Origin: Pseudocoprococcus catus | GTDB taxonomy: Bacteria > Bacillota > Clostridia > Lachnospirales > Lachnospiraceae | Length of the DNA: 64,000 nucleotides | Assembly: GCF_019734885.1 (NCBI RefSeq) | Contig: NZ_JAAXCM010000031.1 | Coordinates: forward strand, 90,195 to 154,194 | Direction: 5' to 3' | In this document: in pieces, positions 8,645-17,438 of the stretch | How positions within the stretch are numbered: position 1 is the stretch's first letter | Layout: every line of letters starts with the position of its first letter | The notes under the pieces: generated by a model | What the model was told of the DNA's origin: nothing | Databases searched by the model: none | The model's input: only the letters and a program-made list of their open reading frames with translations | Program-made: the position numbers and the translations under genes

Positions 8645-10384
8645 ATGCAGATTAAAATCTATCACAGACGAAAGATGCTCATCATGGCCGCTTTTATTGT
8701 GGGGATTGGCCTGCTTCTGACGGGAAGACTGGTATATCTGATGATATTCCGGTCGGAGTACTATCAGGAGCAGGCCAGTGCTTTGCATGAAAGGGAGCGG
8801 AGTATTAAGGCTGCGAGAGGAGTCATTTATGACAGAAATGGCATTGTCCTTGCAGATAATCAGTCGGTCTGTACGATATCGGTGATCCACAATCAGATCA
8901 CGGATCCCGAAAGGGTGATTTCGGTTTTGTCGGATGTTTTGTCCCTGGATGAAACTCCAGTCAGAAAGCGTGTGGAAAAAGTATCTTCAATTGAAAGAAT
9001 TAAGGCAAATGTTTCAAAAGAATTGGGAGATAAAATCCGAAGCTATCAGTTAAAAGGTGTGATGGTGGACGAAGACTATACGCGGAATTATCCGTATGGA
9101 ACGCTGGCATCCAAGGTATTGGGCTTTACAGGCGGAGATAATCAGGGAATTATCGGGCTGGAAGTTAAGTATGACCAGTGGCTTAAAGGAATTAAAGGTG
9201 CCATTCTGACAGTTACAGATGCAAGGGGCGTGGAGGTGGGCCACGCGGCAGAAGACAGAGTTGAACCAGTTCCCGGGAATGATTTGTATACAAGTCTGGA
9301 TTATACGATACAATGCTATGTACAGCAGACAGCGCAAAAAATAATAGAACAAAAAGAAGCGAAAAGTGTATCTGTTCTATTAATGGATCCGCGTAATGGC
9401 GAAATTCTGGCAATGACCAATGAGCCGGAGTTTGATTTGAATTCACCCTATACACTTCCTGGTGATGGACCGATAGAGAATCATCAGGATGCCTTAAACA
9501 GAATGTGGCGAAATGGATGCCTGAATGACACATATGAACCGGGGTCAACATTCAAGATCATTACATCGACGGCAGCCCTGGAATCAGGCAGTGTCTCTTT
9601 AAATGACCGGTTTTATTGTCCGGGTTACAAAATCGTAGAAGACCGGAGAATCCGATGCCACAAAATAGCCGGACACGGATCGGAATCCTTTGTGGAAGGA
9701 CTGATGAATTCCTGTAATCCGGTATTTATTGAAACAGGTCTGAGGACAGGTGTCGAAATCATGTATCAGTATTTTCATAAGCTGGGTCTTATGGAAAAAA
9801 GCGGCATTGATCTGCCGGGAGAGGCCGGGTCGATTATGCATCAGATCGAGGATGTGGGTGAGGTGGAATTGGCAACCATCTCATTTGGGCAGTCTTTCCA
9901 GATCACACCGATTCAGATGCTTCGTGCTGTCAGCACTGTTATTAACGGCGGGAATCTTGTAACACCGCATCTTGGTGTAAAGCTTGTCAGTGAGACCGGA
10001 CAGATAAAAAAATTGAAATATGAATATCATCAAAATGCGATCGGCCGGGATGTATCGGATAAAATGAAAATGCTTCTGGAAAAGGTTGTCGCTGAGGGAA
10101 CCGGAAAGAAATGCTATATAGAAGGTTATCGCATCGGCGGCAAAACAGCAACCAGTCAGAAACTGCCAAGAGGTTCAGGCAAATATATTGCTTCATTTAT
10201 CGGGTTTGCTCCGGCAGATGATCCGAAGATCGTAGGAATTGTGATGATTGATGAACCTGTGGGGGCCTATTACGGCGGAACAGTGGCAGCACCGGTGATG
10301 AGGGAAATATTTGAAAATGTACTTCCTTATTATCTGGGTGAACAGCCGGAAATAATCAATGAAACAGGAGATGGAAATGAATAA
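8645..10384 (+). CDS. Class B penicillin-binding protein (FtsI/SpoVD-like) with KTA in place of KTG
   Basis: A 579-residue class B transpeptidase: TM helix at residues 12-33, AARGVIYDRNGIVLADN opening the dimerisation domain, then the active-site motifs STFK (nucleophile Ser) and SCN. The third motif reads GGKTATSQK, i.e. KTA rather than the nearly universal KTG (nt 10142-10150). The rest of the fold, including FIGFAPADDPK after the motif, is intact, so this is a natural variant and not decay. The ribosome site is weak (GAAAGCGGA). It overlaps ftsW by eight bases, which suggests coupled synthesis with its partner polymerase. Confidence 0.88.
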   Translation: MQIKIYHRRKMLIMAAFIVGIGLLLTGRLVYLMIFRSEYYQEQASALHERERSIKAARGVIYDRNGIVLADNQSVCTISVIHNQITDPERVISVLSDVLSLDETPVRKRVEKVSSIERIKANVSKELGDKIRSYQLKGVMVDEDYTRNYPYGTLASKVLGFTGGDNQGIIGLEVKYDQWLKGIKGAILTVTDARGVEVGHAAEDRVEPVPGNDLYTSLDYTIQCYVQQTAQKIIEQKEAKSVSVLLMDPRNGEILAMTNEPEFDLNSPYTLPGDGPIENHQDALNRMWRNGCLNDTYEPGSTFKIITSTAALESGSVSLNDRFYCPGYKIVEDRRIRCHKIAGHGSESFVEGLMNSCNPVFIETGLRTGVEIMYQYFHKLGLMEKSGIDLPGEAGSIMHQIEDVGEVELATISFGQSFQITPIQMLRAVSTVINGGNLVTPHLGVKLVSETGQIKKLKYEYHQNAIGRDVSDKMKMLLEKVVAEGTGKKCYIEGYRIGGKTATSQKLPRGSGKYIASFIGFAPADDPKIVGIVMIDEPVGAYYGGTVAAPVMREIFENVLPYYLGEQPEIINETGDGNE

Positions 10385-11468
10385 AAAAGTGAATGCCGGT
10401 GATCCGTTAATGCTGCTTCTTGTATTTGGGATGATCGTATTCGGCCTTGTCATGATCTATAGTGCCAGTTCTTATACCGCCGGACTTCAGTATGGAAATG
10501 CATTTTATTATGTCAAACGTCAGATTTTTACCGTTATCATCGGGACGGTCATGATGTACATGATCAGCAGACCGGATTATCATCGGATTCTCAAATATGC
10601 CTGGCCTTTGTATGGTATTGCCCTGTTGATGCTGGCGGCGGTTTTCCTCATTGGAACTGCAAGTCATGGCCAGAAACGCTGGATCTATATTGGCCCTGTC
10701 GGGTTCCAGCCCTCTGAATTTACGAAATTTATATTGATCATCTTTTTGGCAGCAATGTGCAGCGCAGCAGAGCCTCTGATGAAAAAGAGGAAGGGGATCA
10801 TCCTGATGTTTTTATGTGTGATGCCGGCAGCGGCCATGGTCATGGCAACGAATCTCAGTACAGGAGTCATTATTCTCGGAGTGTCTTTTATTATTATTTT
10901 TACGGCCAGCCGCAAATGGGCTCCCTTTTTTGCTTTGACGGGAATGGGGATCGCCATGATGGGCGTTTTCCTGAAATTAGCAGCTTACCGCCTGGACCGG
11001 ATTGAAGCCTGGCTGAATGTGGAGACTCATCCTAAAGGCTATCAGACACGGCAGGCACTTTTTGCTATTGGTTCCGGCGGGCTTTTTGGCTGCGGCTACG
11101 GGAAAAGTATTCAGAAACTGGCTTATGTTCCGGAAGCTCACAATGATATGATATTTGCTATTATCTGTGAAGAATGGGGATTGTTCGGTGCCATCATTAG
11201 TATTTTACTGTTTATTCTGCTGATCTGGCGGTGTGCCGTCATTGCAATGGCAGCACCGGATCTGCAGGGGGCTTTATTTGTAACGGGTGTAATGGCGCAT
11301 ATCGGTCTGCAGATGATGATCAACATTGCCGTTGTAACCAACAGTATCCCAAACACAGGTGTCCCTCTGCCCTTTATCAGCTATGGCGGAACATCTCTTG
11401 TTTTTCTCATGTGTGAGATTGGAATTGTACAGAATGTGGCACGGCAGGGAAAAGGCGGCATATCATAA
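10377..11468 (+). CDS. ftsW: SEDS peptidoglycan glycosyltransferase FtsW/SpoVE
   Basis: A 363-residue polytopic protein of the SEDS family with about ten hydrophobic helices. It polymerises lipid II and works with a class B PBP, here probably the one encoded just upstream. Conserved blocks are GFQPSEFTKF, ATNLSTGVI, the loop GYQTRQALFAIGSGGLFGCGYG, EAHNDMIFAIICEEWG, and NTGVPLPFISYGGTS at the C-terminus. Of two in-frame ATGs, 10377 has AGGAG at the better distance. FtsW versus SpoVE versus RodA cannot be separated by motif alone; cluster position favours FtsW/SpoVE. Confidence 0.9.
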   Translation: MNKKVNAGDPLMLLLVFGMIVFGLVMIYSASSYTAGLQYGNAFYYVKRQIFTVIIGTVMMYMISRPDYHRILKYAWPLYGIALLMLAAVFLIGTASHGQKRWIYIGPVGFQPSEFTKFILIIFLAAMCSAAEPLMKKRKGIILMFLCVMPAAAMVMATNLSTGVIILGVSFIIIFTASRKWAPFFALTGMGIAMMGVFLKLAAYRLDRIEAWLNVETHPKGYQTRQALFAIGSGGLFGCGYGKSIQKLAYVPEAHNDMIFAIICEEWGLFGAIISILLFILLIWRCAVIAMAAPDLQGALFVTGVMAHIGLQMMINIAVVTNSIPNTGVPLPFISYGGTSLVFLMCEIGIVQNVARQGKGGIS

Positions 11469-11499
11469 ACTATAATGGTACCGGGTCTGGAGGAAAGAA

Positions 11500-12753
11500 A
11501 TGTCATCGATATGTATCCGGGGCGGTTACTGCCTGAATGGAGAGGTTGATATACAGGGGGCAAAAAATGCCGCACTACCGATTATGGCCGCATCTCTTTT
11601 AAACAAAGGCATTGTCTGTCTTAGACGGTGCCCTCAGATATCGGATGTCAGACATATGTGCCGGCTGCTTGAACAGATGGGTGTTCGTATTGAGACCGAT
11701 GGAGACAGGCTGATTTTGGATACAAAAGAAATTGATCCGATAGAAATATCTGCACCGGATGCGGGAAAGATGCGATCTTCTGTGCTTCTTCTCGGACCGC
11801 TGATGGGAAGAAAAACAGAAGTGCTGATGCCGTATCCGGGCGGTTGTACCATCGGAGCAAGACCTGTCAATTGGCATATAGAAGCATTGCAGAAAATGAA
11901 CGTTCAGGTCTCAATGAGGGAAGAGGGGATTTATTGCAGGACAAAAGGAATTAAAGGTGCGAAAATTGTTTTATCCTATCCGAGTGTAGGGGTTACGGAA
12001 AATGTAATTCTTGCGGCGGTTCTGGCAGAGGGAAGTACTGAGATTATCAATGCAGCCATGGAACCGGAAATAGAAGATCTGTGCAGATTTCTTATTGCTG
12101 CTGGTGCCAGAATAAATGGTATCGGAACAAACAGAATAGTGATAACAGGTGTAGAGCAGCTGCACGATGTCCAATACACAATCATGGCCGATCGGATCGT
12201 TGCGGGAACCTATATGACAGCTGTTGCAGCAGCAGGCGGCCAGGCGGTTTTAAAGGGGGTGCGGGTCCGGCATGTACAATCGGTGGCGGATGTGCTGGCA
12301 GAATCAGGATGTGGCTTGATTATTTGCGAAGAAAGTATTAAAATAATAGCACCATCTGTACTTCTTGGCGTGAAGAATATTCAGACACAGCCTTATCCGG
12401 GATTTCCTACAGATATGCAGTCACAGATGATGGCGTGTCTTTGCACAGCTCATGGGGAGAGTTCTATTACAGAGAATATCTTCGAAAATCGTTTCAAAAT
12501 TGTCCCTGAGCTGATTAGGATGGGTGCAGATATTTCAGTGAGTGGGTCGAAGGCATTGATCAGCGGTTCGGCAAAACTGCATGGAGAAGCTGTTGCGGCC
12601 AGAGATCTGCGAGGAGGAGCAGCCCTTGTTGCTGCCGGTCTGGCGGCAGAGGGAACGACGATAGTACAGGAGAGCGAGTATATCGACAGAGGCTATGTTG
12701 ATGTGTGCAGCGATCTGCGCAGTCTCGGTGCGTGCATTGATCGCAGACAGTGA
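11500..12753 (+). CDS. murA: UDP-N-acetylglucosamine 1-carboxyvinyltransferase
   Basis: A 417-residue enzyme of the EPSP-synthase fold that transfers enolpyruvate from PEP to UDP-GlcNAc, the first committed step of peptidoglycan synthesis and the target of fosfomycin. The start contains the conserved GEVDIQGAKNAALPIMAA with the catalytic Lys-Asn pair. PGGCTIGARPVNWHI holds the active-site Cys, so the protein is predicted to be fosfomycin-sensitive. PGFPTDMQSQ and ENIFENRF are further signatures. AGGAAAG precedes the ATG. It is cotranscribed between ftsW and ftsQ. Confidence 0.95.
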   Translation: MSSICIRGGYCLNGEVDIQGAKNAALPIMAASLLNKGIVCLRRCPQISDVRHMCRLLEQMGVRIETDGDRLILDTKEIDPIEISAPDAGKMRSSVLLLGPLMGRKTEVLMPYPGGCTIGARPVNWHIEALQKMNVQVSMREEGIYCRTKGIKGAKIVLSYPSVGVTENVILAAVLAEGSTEIINAAMEPEIEDLCRFLIAAGARINGIGTNRIVITGVEQLHDVQYTIMADRIVAGTYMTAVAAAGGQAVLKGVRVRHVQSVADVLAESGCGLIICEESIKIIAPSVLLGVKNIQTQPYPGFPTDMQSQMMACLCTAHGESSITENIFENRFKIVPELIRMGADISVSGSKALISGSAKLHGEAVAARDLRGGAALVAAGLAAEGTTIVQESEYIDRGYVDVCSDLRSLGACIDRRQ

Positions 12754-12798
12754 GTTTGGATGTAAAAATTGATATAGGAAGACAGGAGGAGAATCTGA

Positions 12799-13569
12799 TT
12801 GGCAGATAAAGGTACAGAAACTGTGTATAAGCGTCAAAGGAAGCAACCCGGAAAACGAAAGAAAAAGAAGAGACATCCGGTGCTTGCTTTTCTCATCATT
12901 CTGATTGTGCTTGTGTTGGTGGGTGTTTTCGGCTTTCAGACCAAAGATATTCAGATCACGGGCAATGAGCGTGTAACGGATGACAAGGTGAAAGAACTGA
13001 TTCAATGTGATAAGAGTTATGGGAATACATTGATTTTGTGGTTGATCAACCGTAAAATCGATATTTCCTCAGAACCATTACTTTCAGGCATCCGACTCTC
13101 TATTGAGAATCCTCAGAAAGTGGTGGTACACGTGAGAGAGCAGCAGCTCGTAGCAGCAGTGAAGAACAATGATCAGTATAGTTATGTCAATGAAAAGGGC
13201 AGGATTATTTTGACGCAGGATGATAAGATTCCGGATATCCCGATGATGGATGGTATTCAGATCAAAAGTGCTGAAAACGGGGATGTGCTGACAGCTAATG
13301 ATGATACTGTTCTGGACAGCATTTTGAATATCGCCGCTTTACTGAATGAAGAGGAGATTACCGCTGATACGATCGGCATCACTTCAGATGGCGGTTACGA
13401 TCTGGTGATGGGAAAGGTCACCGTTCTTTTGGGAAAAGATATTTATATGGAAGAAAAACTTTCAGAACTGAAGGATCTTCTTCCGAATCTGGATGGATTA
13501 TCGGGGACTTTACATCTTGAAGAATACGATTCCACAAAAGATTCGATTATTTTTACAAAAGATTCATAA
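12799..13569 (+). CDS. ftsQ: Cell division protein FtsQ/DivIB
   Basis: A 256-residue bitopic divisome protein with a strongly basic N-terminus (KRQRKQPGKRKKKKRH), one TM helix (about residues 29-47), then a POTRA domain beginning at FQTKDIQITGNERVTDDKVKELI and a DivIB-like beta domain. It connects the FtsL scaffold to the septal synthases. The start codon is TTG at 12799, supported by GGAGGAG eight bases upstream; no ATG is available. It has its normal place just before ftsZ. Confidence 0.88.
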   Translation: MADKGTETVYKRQRKQPGKRKKKKRHPVLAFLIILIVLVLVGVFGFQTKDIQITGNERVTDDKVKELIQCDKSYGNTLILWLINRKIDISSEPLLSGIRLSIENPQKVVVHVREQQLVAAVKNNDQYSYVNEKGRIILTQDDKIPDIPMMDGIQIKSAENGDVLTANDDTVLDSILNIAALLNEEEITADTIGITSDGGYDLVMGKVTVLLGKDIYMEEKLSELKDLLPNLDGLSGTLHLEEYDSTKDSIIFTKDS

Positions 13570-13652
13570 ATAAAGGTTGATATTTTTAAAAAAAAATAAT
13601 ATTATATAATGGTATGATACGATAAAAGGTGAAATATGAAGGAGGAAGAACC

Positions 13653-14798
13653 TTGCTTGAGATAAAACCAAATGAAAATGAAGCAGCAGCAAAAATTCTT
13701 GTAATTGGAGTTGGCGGCGCAGGTAATAATGCTGTCAACCGAATGGTAGATGAAAATATCCTCGGTGTTGAATTCATCGGTGTTAATACAGACCGTCAGG
13801 CTTTACAGTTATGTAAAGCACCACAGTTAGTACAGATTGGTGAGAAACTGACAAAGGGACTTGGTGCAGGTGCGAAACCTGAAGTTGGTGCCAAGGCAGC
13901 AGAAGAGAGTATGGATGAACTGACAGAGCTCATTAAGGGTGCGGATATGGTATTCGTTACTTGCGGTATGGGCGGCGGTACAGGTACTGGTGCAGCACCT
14001 GTTGTTGCAGGTATTGCCAAGGATCTCGGATGTTTGACAGTTGGTGTTGTTACAAAACCTTTCAGATTTGAAGCAAGACAGCGTATGAACAATGCGATTC
14101 AGGGTATTGAGAACCTGAAGCAGAATGTTGATACACTGATCGTCATTCCGAATGACAAGCTTCTTGAGATTGTTGACAGAAGAACATCTATGCCTGAAGC
14201 ACTGAAGAAGGCAGATGAAGTATTACAGCAGGGCGTTCAGGGTATCACGGACCTGATCAATGTACCGGGTCTGATCAACCTTGACTTTGCAGATATCTCT
14301 ACTGTCATGAAGGACAAGGGTATCGCTCATATCGGTATCGGTGAAGGCCACGGCGATGACAAGGCTCTTGAAGCGGTTAAGCAGGCAATCACAAGCCCGC
14401 TGCTTGAGACAACCATCGAAGGTGCAACAGATATCATCATCAACATTTCCGGTGATATCGGCCTGATCGAAGCCAATGAAGCAGCAATGTATGTTGAGGA
14501 ACTGGCCGGTGAATCTGCCAACATCATCTTTGGTGCGATGTATGATGATTCCACACCGGATTCAGCAACAATCACTGTTATTGCAACAGGTCTTGAAGAA
14601 GAGAAGAAAGTTGAGACACCTCAGAAGTCTGGTTATGCAAAGAAACCGCTTTACCAGACAAGTGTTGGCAGCAATACATACAAGGCGCCGACAGGAAGTC
14701 CTGTACCACCTGCATTTGTTCAGCAGAATCAGGCTGCAAAGAAACCGGCAGGCACAACAGGTAATATTCAGATCCCAAGCTTCTTACAGAAGAGATAA
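13653..14798 (+). CDS. ftsZ: Cell division GTPase FtsZ
   Basis: A 381-residue tubulin homologue that forms the Z ring. The nucleotide-binding [13 protein letters not shown] and the tubulin signature [11 protein letters not shown] are present, followed by the T7 loop region [13 protein letters not shown] with the catalytic Asp. A short linker rich in Pro, Lys and Gln leads to the C-terminal peptide [10 protein letters not shown] that binds FtsA/SepF/ZipA-type partners. I set the start at TTG 13653 because AAGGAGGAAG lies just ahead; a GTG at 13629 lies before this ribosome site. AT-rich sequence with TATAAT at 13605-13610 suggests an extra promoter in the 83-base gap after ftsQ. Confidence 0.95.
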   Translation: MLEIKPNENEAAAKILVIGVGGAGNNAVNRMVDENILGVEFIGVNTDRQALQLCKAPQLVQIGEKLTKGLGAGAKPEVGAKAAEESMDELTELIKGADMVFVTCGMGGGTGTGAAPVVAGIAKDLGCLTVGVVTKPFRFEARQRMNNAIQGIENLKQNVDTLIVIPNDKLLEIVDRRTSMPEALKKADEVLQQGVQGITDLINVPGLINLDFADISTVMKDKGIAHIGIGEGHGDDKALEAVKQAITSPLLETTIEGATDIIINISGDIGLIEANEAAMYVEELAGESANIIFGAMYDDSTPDSATITVIATGLEEEKKVETPQKSGYAKKPLYQTSVGSNTYKAPTGSPVPPAFVQQNQAAKKPAGTTGNIQIPSFLQKR

Positions 14799-14815
14799 TT
14801 TGACAGCAATATGAT

Positions 14816-14844
14816 AGGGCACATCCTTTGGATGTGCTCTTTTT
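14816..14844 (+). terminator. Intrinsic terminator of ftsZ and the dcw cluster
   Basis: GGGCACATCC-TTT-GGATGTGCTC is followed by TTTTT. Confidence 0.85.
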
Positions 14845-14886
14845 GTGTAATAGGGAATTCTGAGGAATTCCCTATTACACAAAAAG
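14839..14886. repeat. Perfect palindrome with 22-bp arms
   Basis: The segment TTTTGTGTAATAGGGAATTC, the loop TGAG and the exact complement of the first segment give 20 perfect pairs, extended to 22 by flanking bases. It follows the ftsZ terminator directly and shares its T-run. Confidence 0.85.
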
Positions 14887-14905
14887 GCACTAATGCGCCT
14901 GCGAT

Positions 14906-14982
14906 GCGCACTTGCGCGAAGATGTAGATTGTCGCAAGCGACCGCGTCCGGCGCGAGAATGTGCTTTGGCACATTCTTTTTT
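14906..14982 (+). repeat. Dispersed intergenic repeat, copy 3
   Basis: A full-length copy of the repeat at 641 and 4347: GCGCACTTGCGCGA, GATGTAGATTG, the GTCGCAAGCGAC hairpin, then a perfect terminator-like hairpin GAATGTGC-TTTG-GCACATTC plus six Ts. Confidence 0.85.
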
Positions 14983-15046
14983 GTCGAAATATTTATAGGA
15001 ACCTTCTCTGGATTTGACAAAATATTTATGGGACATAGGCTATAAT
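14982..15046 (+). promoter_or_regulatory. spoIIG-type promoter: Spo0A box plus sigma-A elements with long spacer
   Basis: A perfect 0A box core TGTCGAA (14982-14988) lies upstream of TTGACA (15014-15019) and TATAAT (15041-15046), which are separated by 21 bases. An over-long spacer with Spo0A boxes upstream and over the -35 is the known hallmark of the Bacillus spoIIG promoter. TTTGACAAA over the -35 resembles a second, weaker box. Confidence 0.75.
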
Positions 15047-15075
15047 AGACCCGTACCAAAAATCAGGAGGATAGC

Positions 15076-15576
15076 ATTATTTTTTACCAGACTGCCACCT
15101 GGGATAAAATATGCGGGTACGATTACTTCCTGCAATTCCATTATACGCATTTCATAAATCATCACTTAGCAAAGAAACTGCGTCAATGCTACAGGGATCT
15201 TTGCTGTCATCAACGGAAAAATCTTTACCGTGTACAAATCAAAACAGGAATGAAATTAATAGAAACAATAGGGCTTTATGATACAGGGAATCGTTTGTAT
15301 GAACCCATCAGGAAAAAGCCGGTCAGCATTATCGGGAAGGAACTGGCTATGCGTTTGCTTGAAGGGGAACAGGAATGGGGAAGACGATTTCGCCTGATTC
15401 CTTACAGCAGTATTGGCGTGGAAAATGGGCTGATGAAAGGATTTGTTGCGGACGAATTGGTTGTGTTTGTGAACCGATATTCTTTTGTATATGCACATCC
15501 GGTTTTGGCTGTGGCTGAACAGTCCTTTGGTAAAAGGGATGGCTATGAGATCATTTTGCATCCGGACATGATCTGA
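15076..15576 (+). CDS. spoIIGA: Sigma-E processing peptidase SpoIIGA, lacking the membrane domain (no standard start codon)
   Basis: The protease part is clear: LIETIGLYDTGNRLYEP carries the catalytic Asp-Thr-Gly of this unusual aspartic protease, followed by KPVSIIGKELAMRLL and a C-terminal beta domain. A full SpoIIGA has about 300 residues with five N-terminal TM helices. Here the frame is closed by stops at 15043-15048 and the 58 codons before the internal ATG 15250 are not hydrophobic. AGGAGG at 15065-15070 points to a start around 15076-15079, where only ATT codons occur. Either a rare ATT start is used, only the 108-residue domain from 15250 is made, or the gene is decaying. It directly precedes sigE under a spoIIG-type promoter. 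Confidence 0.6.
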   Translation: MIFYQTATWDKICGYDYFLQFHYTHFINHHLAKKLRQCYRDLCCHQRKNLYRVQIKTGMKLIETIGLYDTGNRLYEPIRKKPVSIIGKELAMRLLEGEQEWGRRFRLIPYSSIGVENGLMKGFVADELVVFVNRYSFVYAHPVLAVAEQSFGKRDGYEIILHPDMI

Positions 15577-15618
15577 GTGCATAAGATATGGAAATTAAAT
15601 TCAGGAGGGAATGGGTTG

Positions 15619-16356
15619 ATGCGGACAATCAATTATGCAGGGTATCGTATGCTGCGTGGGTTCAGAAGTGTGATTTATAAATCGAATGGAGAAATCCATT
15701 ATATCAGCGGAACGGATGTCCTTCCGGTTCCGCTGGAGGGTGAACAGGAAAAAAAGGCCATTGAGATGCTGGCGTTGGAAAAGGAGAGAGAACGGGGACG
15801 TAATATTCTGATCGAACATAATCTTCGTCTGGTAGTTTATATTGCCAGAAAGTTTGATAATACAGGTGCCGGAATGGAGGATCTGATTTCCATAGGAACC
15901 ATCGGTCTGATCAAGGCCATCAATTCCTATAATCCGGAAAAAAATATAAAGCTTGCGACTTATGCATCCAGATGTATTGAAAATGAAATTTTGATGTATT
16001 TAAGGCGCAGCAGCAAATTGAAAATGGAAGTATCGATTGATGAACCTTTAAATGTAGACTGGGATGGCAATGAATTGCTGCTGTCAGATATATTGGGCAC
16101 GGATGAAAACGTCATTTACAGTAAAATGGAGGAGGAAGTGAATTATCATTTGCTGTATAAAGCACTGTCAAGACTGTCACCCCGGGAGAAGACAATTATT
16201 CAGCTCCGTTTTGGGATACGAACTTCGGACGGACAGGAAAAAACTCAAAAAGAGGTGGCAGATCTCCTTGGTATTTCTCAATCTTACATTTCCAGGCTGG
16301 AGAAGAAGATCATCGGACGATTAAAAAAGGATATTGTGAGAATGGAAGGGGCGTGA
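15619..16356 (+). CDS. sigE: RNA polymerase sporulation sigma factor SigE
   Basis: A 245-residue sigma-70 family factor that directs early mother-cell transcription during sporulation. Region 2 reads [20 protein letters not shown] and [44 protein letters not shown], nearly diagnostic for sigma-[24 protein letters not shown] is the sigma-E specific linker, and region 4 ends [23 protein letters not shown]. About 30 residues precede the mature start (before [13 protein letters not shown]), so the inhibitory pro-sequence is kept. ATG 15619 follows GGAGGG by 11 bases; TTG 15616 is an alternative start. Retention of the pro-sequence implies that some processing protease still acts. Confidence 0.92.
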   Translation: MRTINYAGYRMLRGFRSVIYKSNGEIHYISGTDVLPVPLEGEQEKKAIEMLALEKERERGRNILIEHNLRLVVYIARKFDNTGAGMEDLISIGTIGLIKAINSYNPEKNIKLATYASRCIENEILMYLRRSSKLKMEVSIDEPLNVDWDGNELLLSDILGTDENVIYSKMEEEVNYHLLYKALSRLSPREKTIIQLRFGIRTSDGQEKTQKEVADLLGISQSYISRLEKKIIGRLKKDIVRMEGA

Positions 16357-16417
16357 ATGTACGGTTGAAGGGATGGGAAAATTTTGCATCTGAAATGCAT
16401 CTAAAATGTTGAAAACA

Positions 16418-16446
16418 TTGTACTGTCTGTGAAAATCATGTAAAAT
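16418..16446 (+). promoter_or_regulatory. Putative sigma-A promoter of the moxR operon
   Basis: TTGTAC and TAAAAT are 17 bases apart, 35 bases before the moxR ATG. Confidence 0.6.
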
Positions 16447-16481
16447 GATAAAAAAGGAATCAAAAAACGGAGGAAATTCGA

Positions 16482-17438
16482 ATGGGGTCTGTGAATTTAC
16501 AAAAGGCAAATGCTGTTATAGATGAAGTAAAAAAAGTCGTGATCGGAAAAGATGCCTGCATATTTAAGGTCATGGCGGCTATGATCGCCGGCGGTCATAT
16601 TTTGTTGGATGATATTCCCGGTGTCGGAAAGACAACAATGGCACTGGCATTTTCGAAGGCAATGGATCTGCAGCAAAATCGTGTCCAGTTTACACCGGAT
16701 ATTCTTCCGGCAGATATCGTAGGATTTTCCATGTATGATAAAAGCAGCGGAAAGTTTGTCTATCAACCCGGAGCTGTTATGTGCAATTTGTTTCTGGCGG
16801 ATGAGATTAATCGTACATCACCGAAGACCCAGTCTGCGCTTCTTGAAGTGATGGAGGAGGGAAGCGTAACTGTGGATGGCGTAACAAAACCTGTGCCGGA
16901 ACCTTTTATTGTTCTGGCAACCCAGAATCCGGTGGGAAGTGCCGGCACACAGATGCTGCCGGAATCCCAGGTTGACCGTTTTATGATCTGCCTGACCATG
17001 GGCTATCCGAATCCCGAGGATGAGATTGCCATTTTGAAGGGTAAATCCGAAGGAGATCCATTAAATGAAGTTGCATCGGTGATGAATGCGGCAGCCCTTT
17101 TGGATGCAAAACGTGAAGCTGAACAAATCTATGTTCATCAGGCAATTTATAAATACATGGTACGTCTGGTTAATAAAACACGTCAGCATGATATGATCGA
17201 GCTGGGAATCAGTCCGAGAGGTACAGTGGCCCTGGCAGCCATGGCCAAAAGCTGTGCATGGCTCCAGGGAAGAAAGTTTGTCTATCCGGATGATGTAGCC
17301 AATGTATTTTACGATGTTGCTATCCATAGAATACGGCTGAATGCCAGAGCACGGATCAATCATGTGACGGCATCTGATCTCCTTGACCAGATTATCAATG
17401 ATACAGAGCGGCCTACTGTGCGGAGAAAGAAGCAATGA
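16482..17438 (+). CDS. MoxR family AAA+ ATPase
   Basis: A 318-residue cytoplasmic AAA+ chaperone-like ATPase with Walker A GVGKTT, Walker B LADEINR and sensor ATQNPVG, followed by the helical lid. MoxR ATPases are normally encoded with a DUF58 protein and a transglutaminase-like membrane protein, exactly as here. The triad is thought to assemble or activate cell-envelope complexes, but its role in Clostridia is not established. GGAGG precedes ATG 16482. The stop overlaps the next start (ATGA), so translation is coupled. Confidence 0.9.
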   Translation: MGSVNLQKANAVIDEVKKVVIGKDACIFKVMAAMIAGGHILLDDIPGVGKTTMALAFSKAMDLQQNRVQFTPDILPADIVGFSMYDKSSGKFVYQPGAVMCNLFLADEINRTSPKTQSALLEVMEEGSVTVDGVTKPVPEPFIVLATQNPVGSAGTQMLPESQVDRFMICLTMGYPNPEDEIAILKGKSEGDPLNEVASVMNAAALLDAKREAEQIYVHQAIYKYMVRLVNKTRQHDMIELGISPRGTVALAAMAKSCAWLQGRKFVYPDDVANVFYDVAIHRIRLNARARINHVTASDLLDQIINDTERPTVRRKKQ

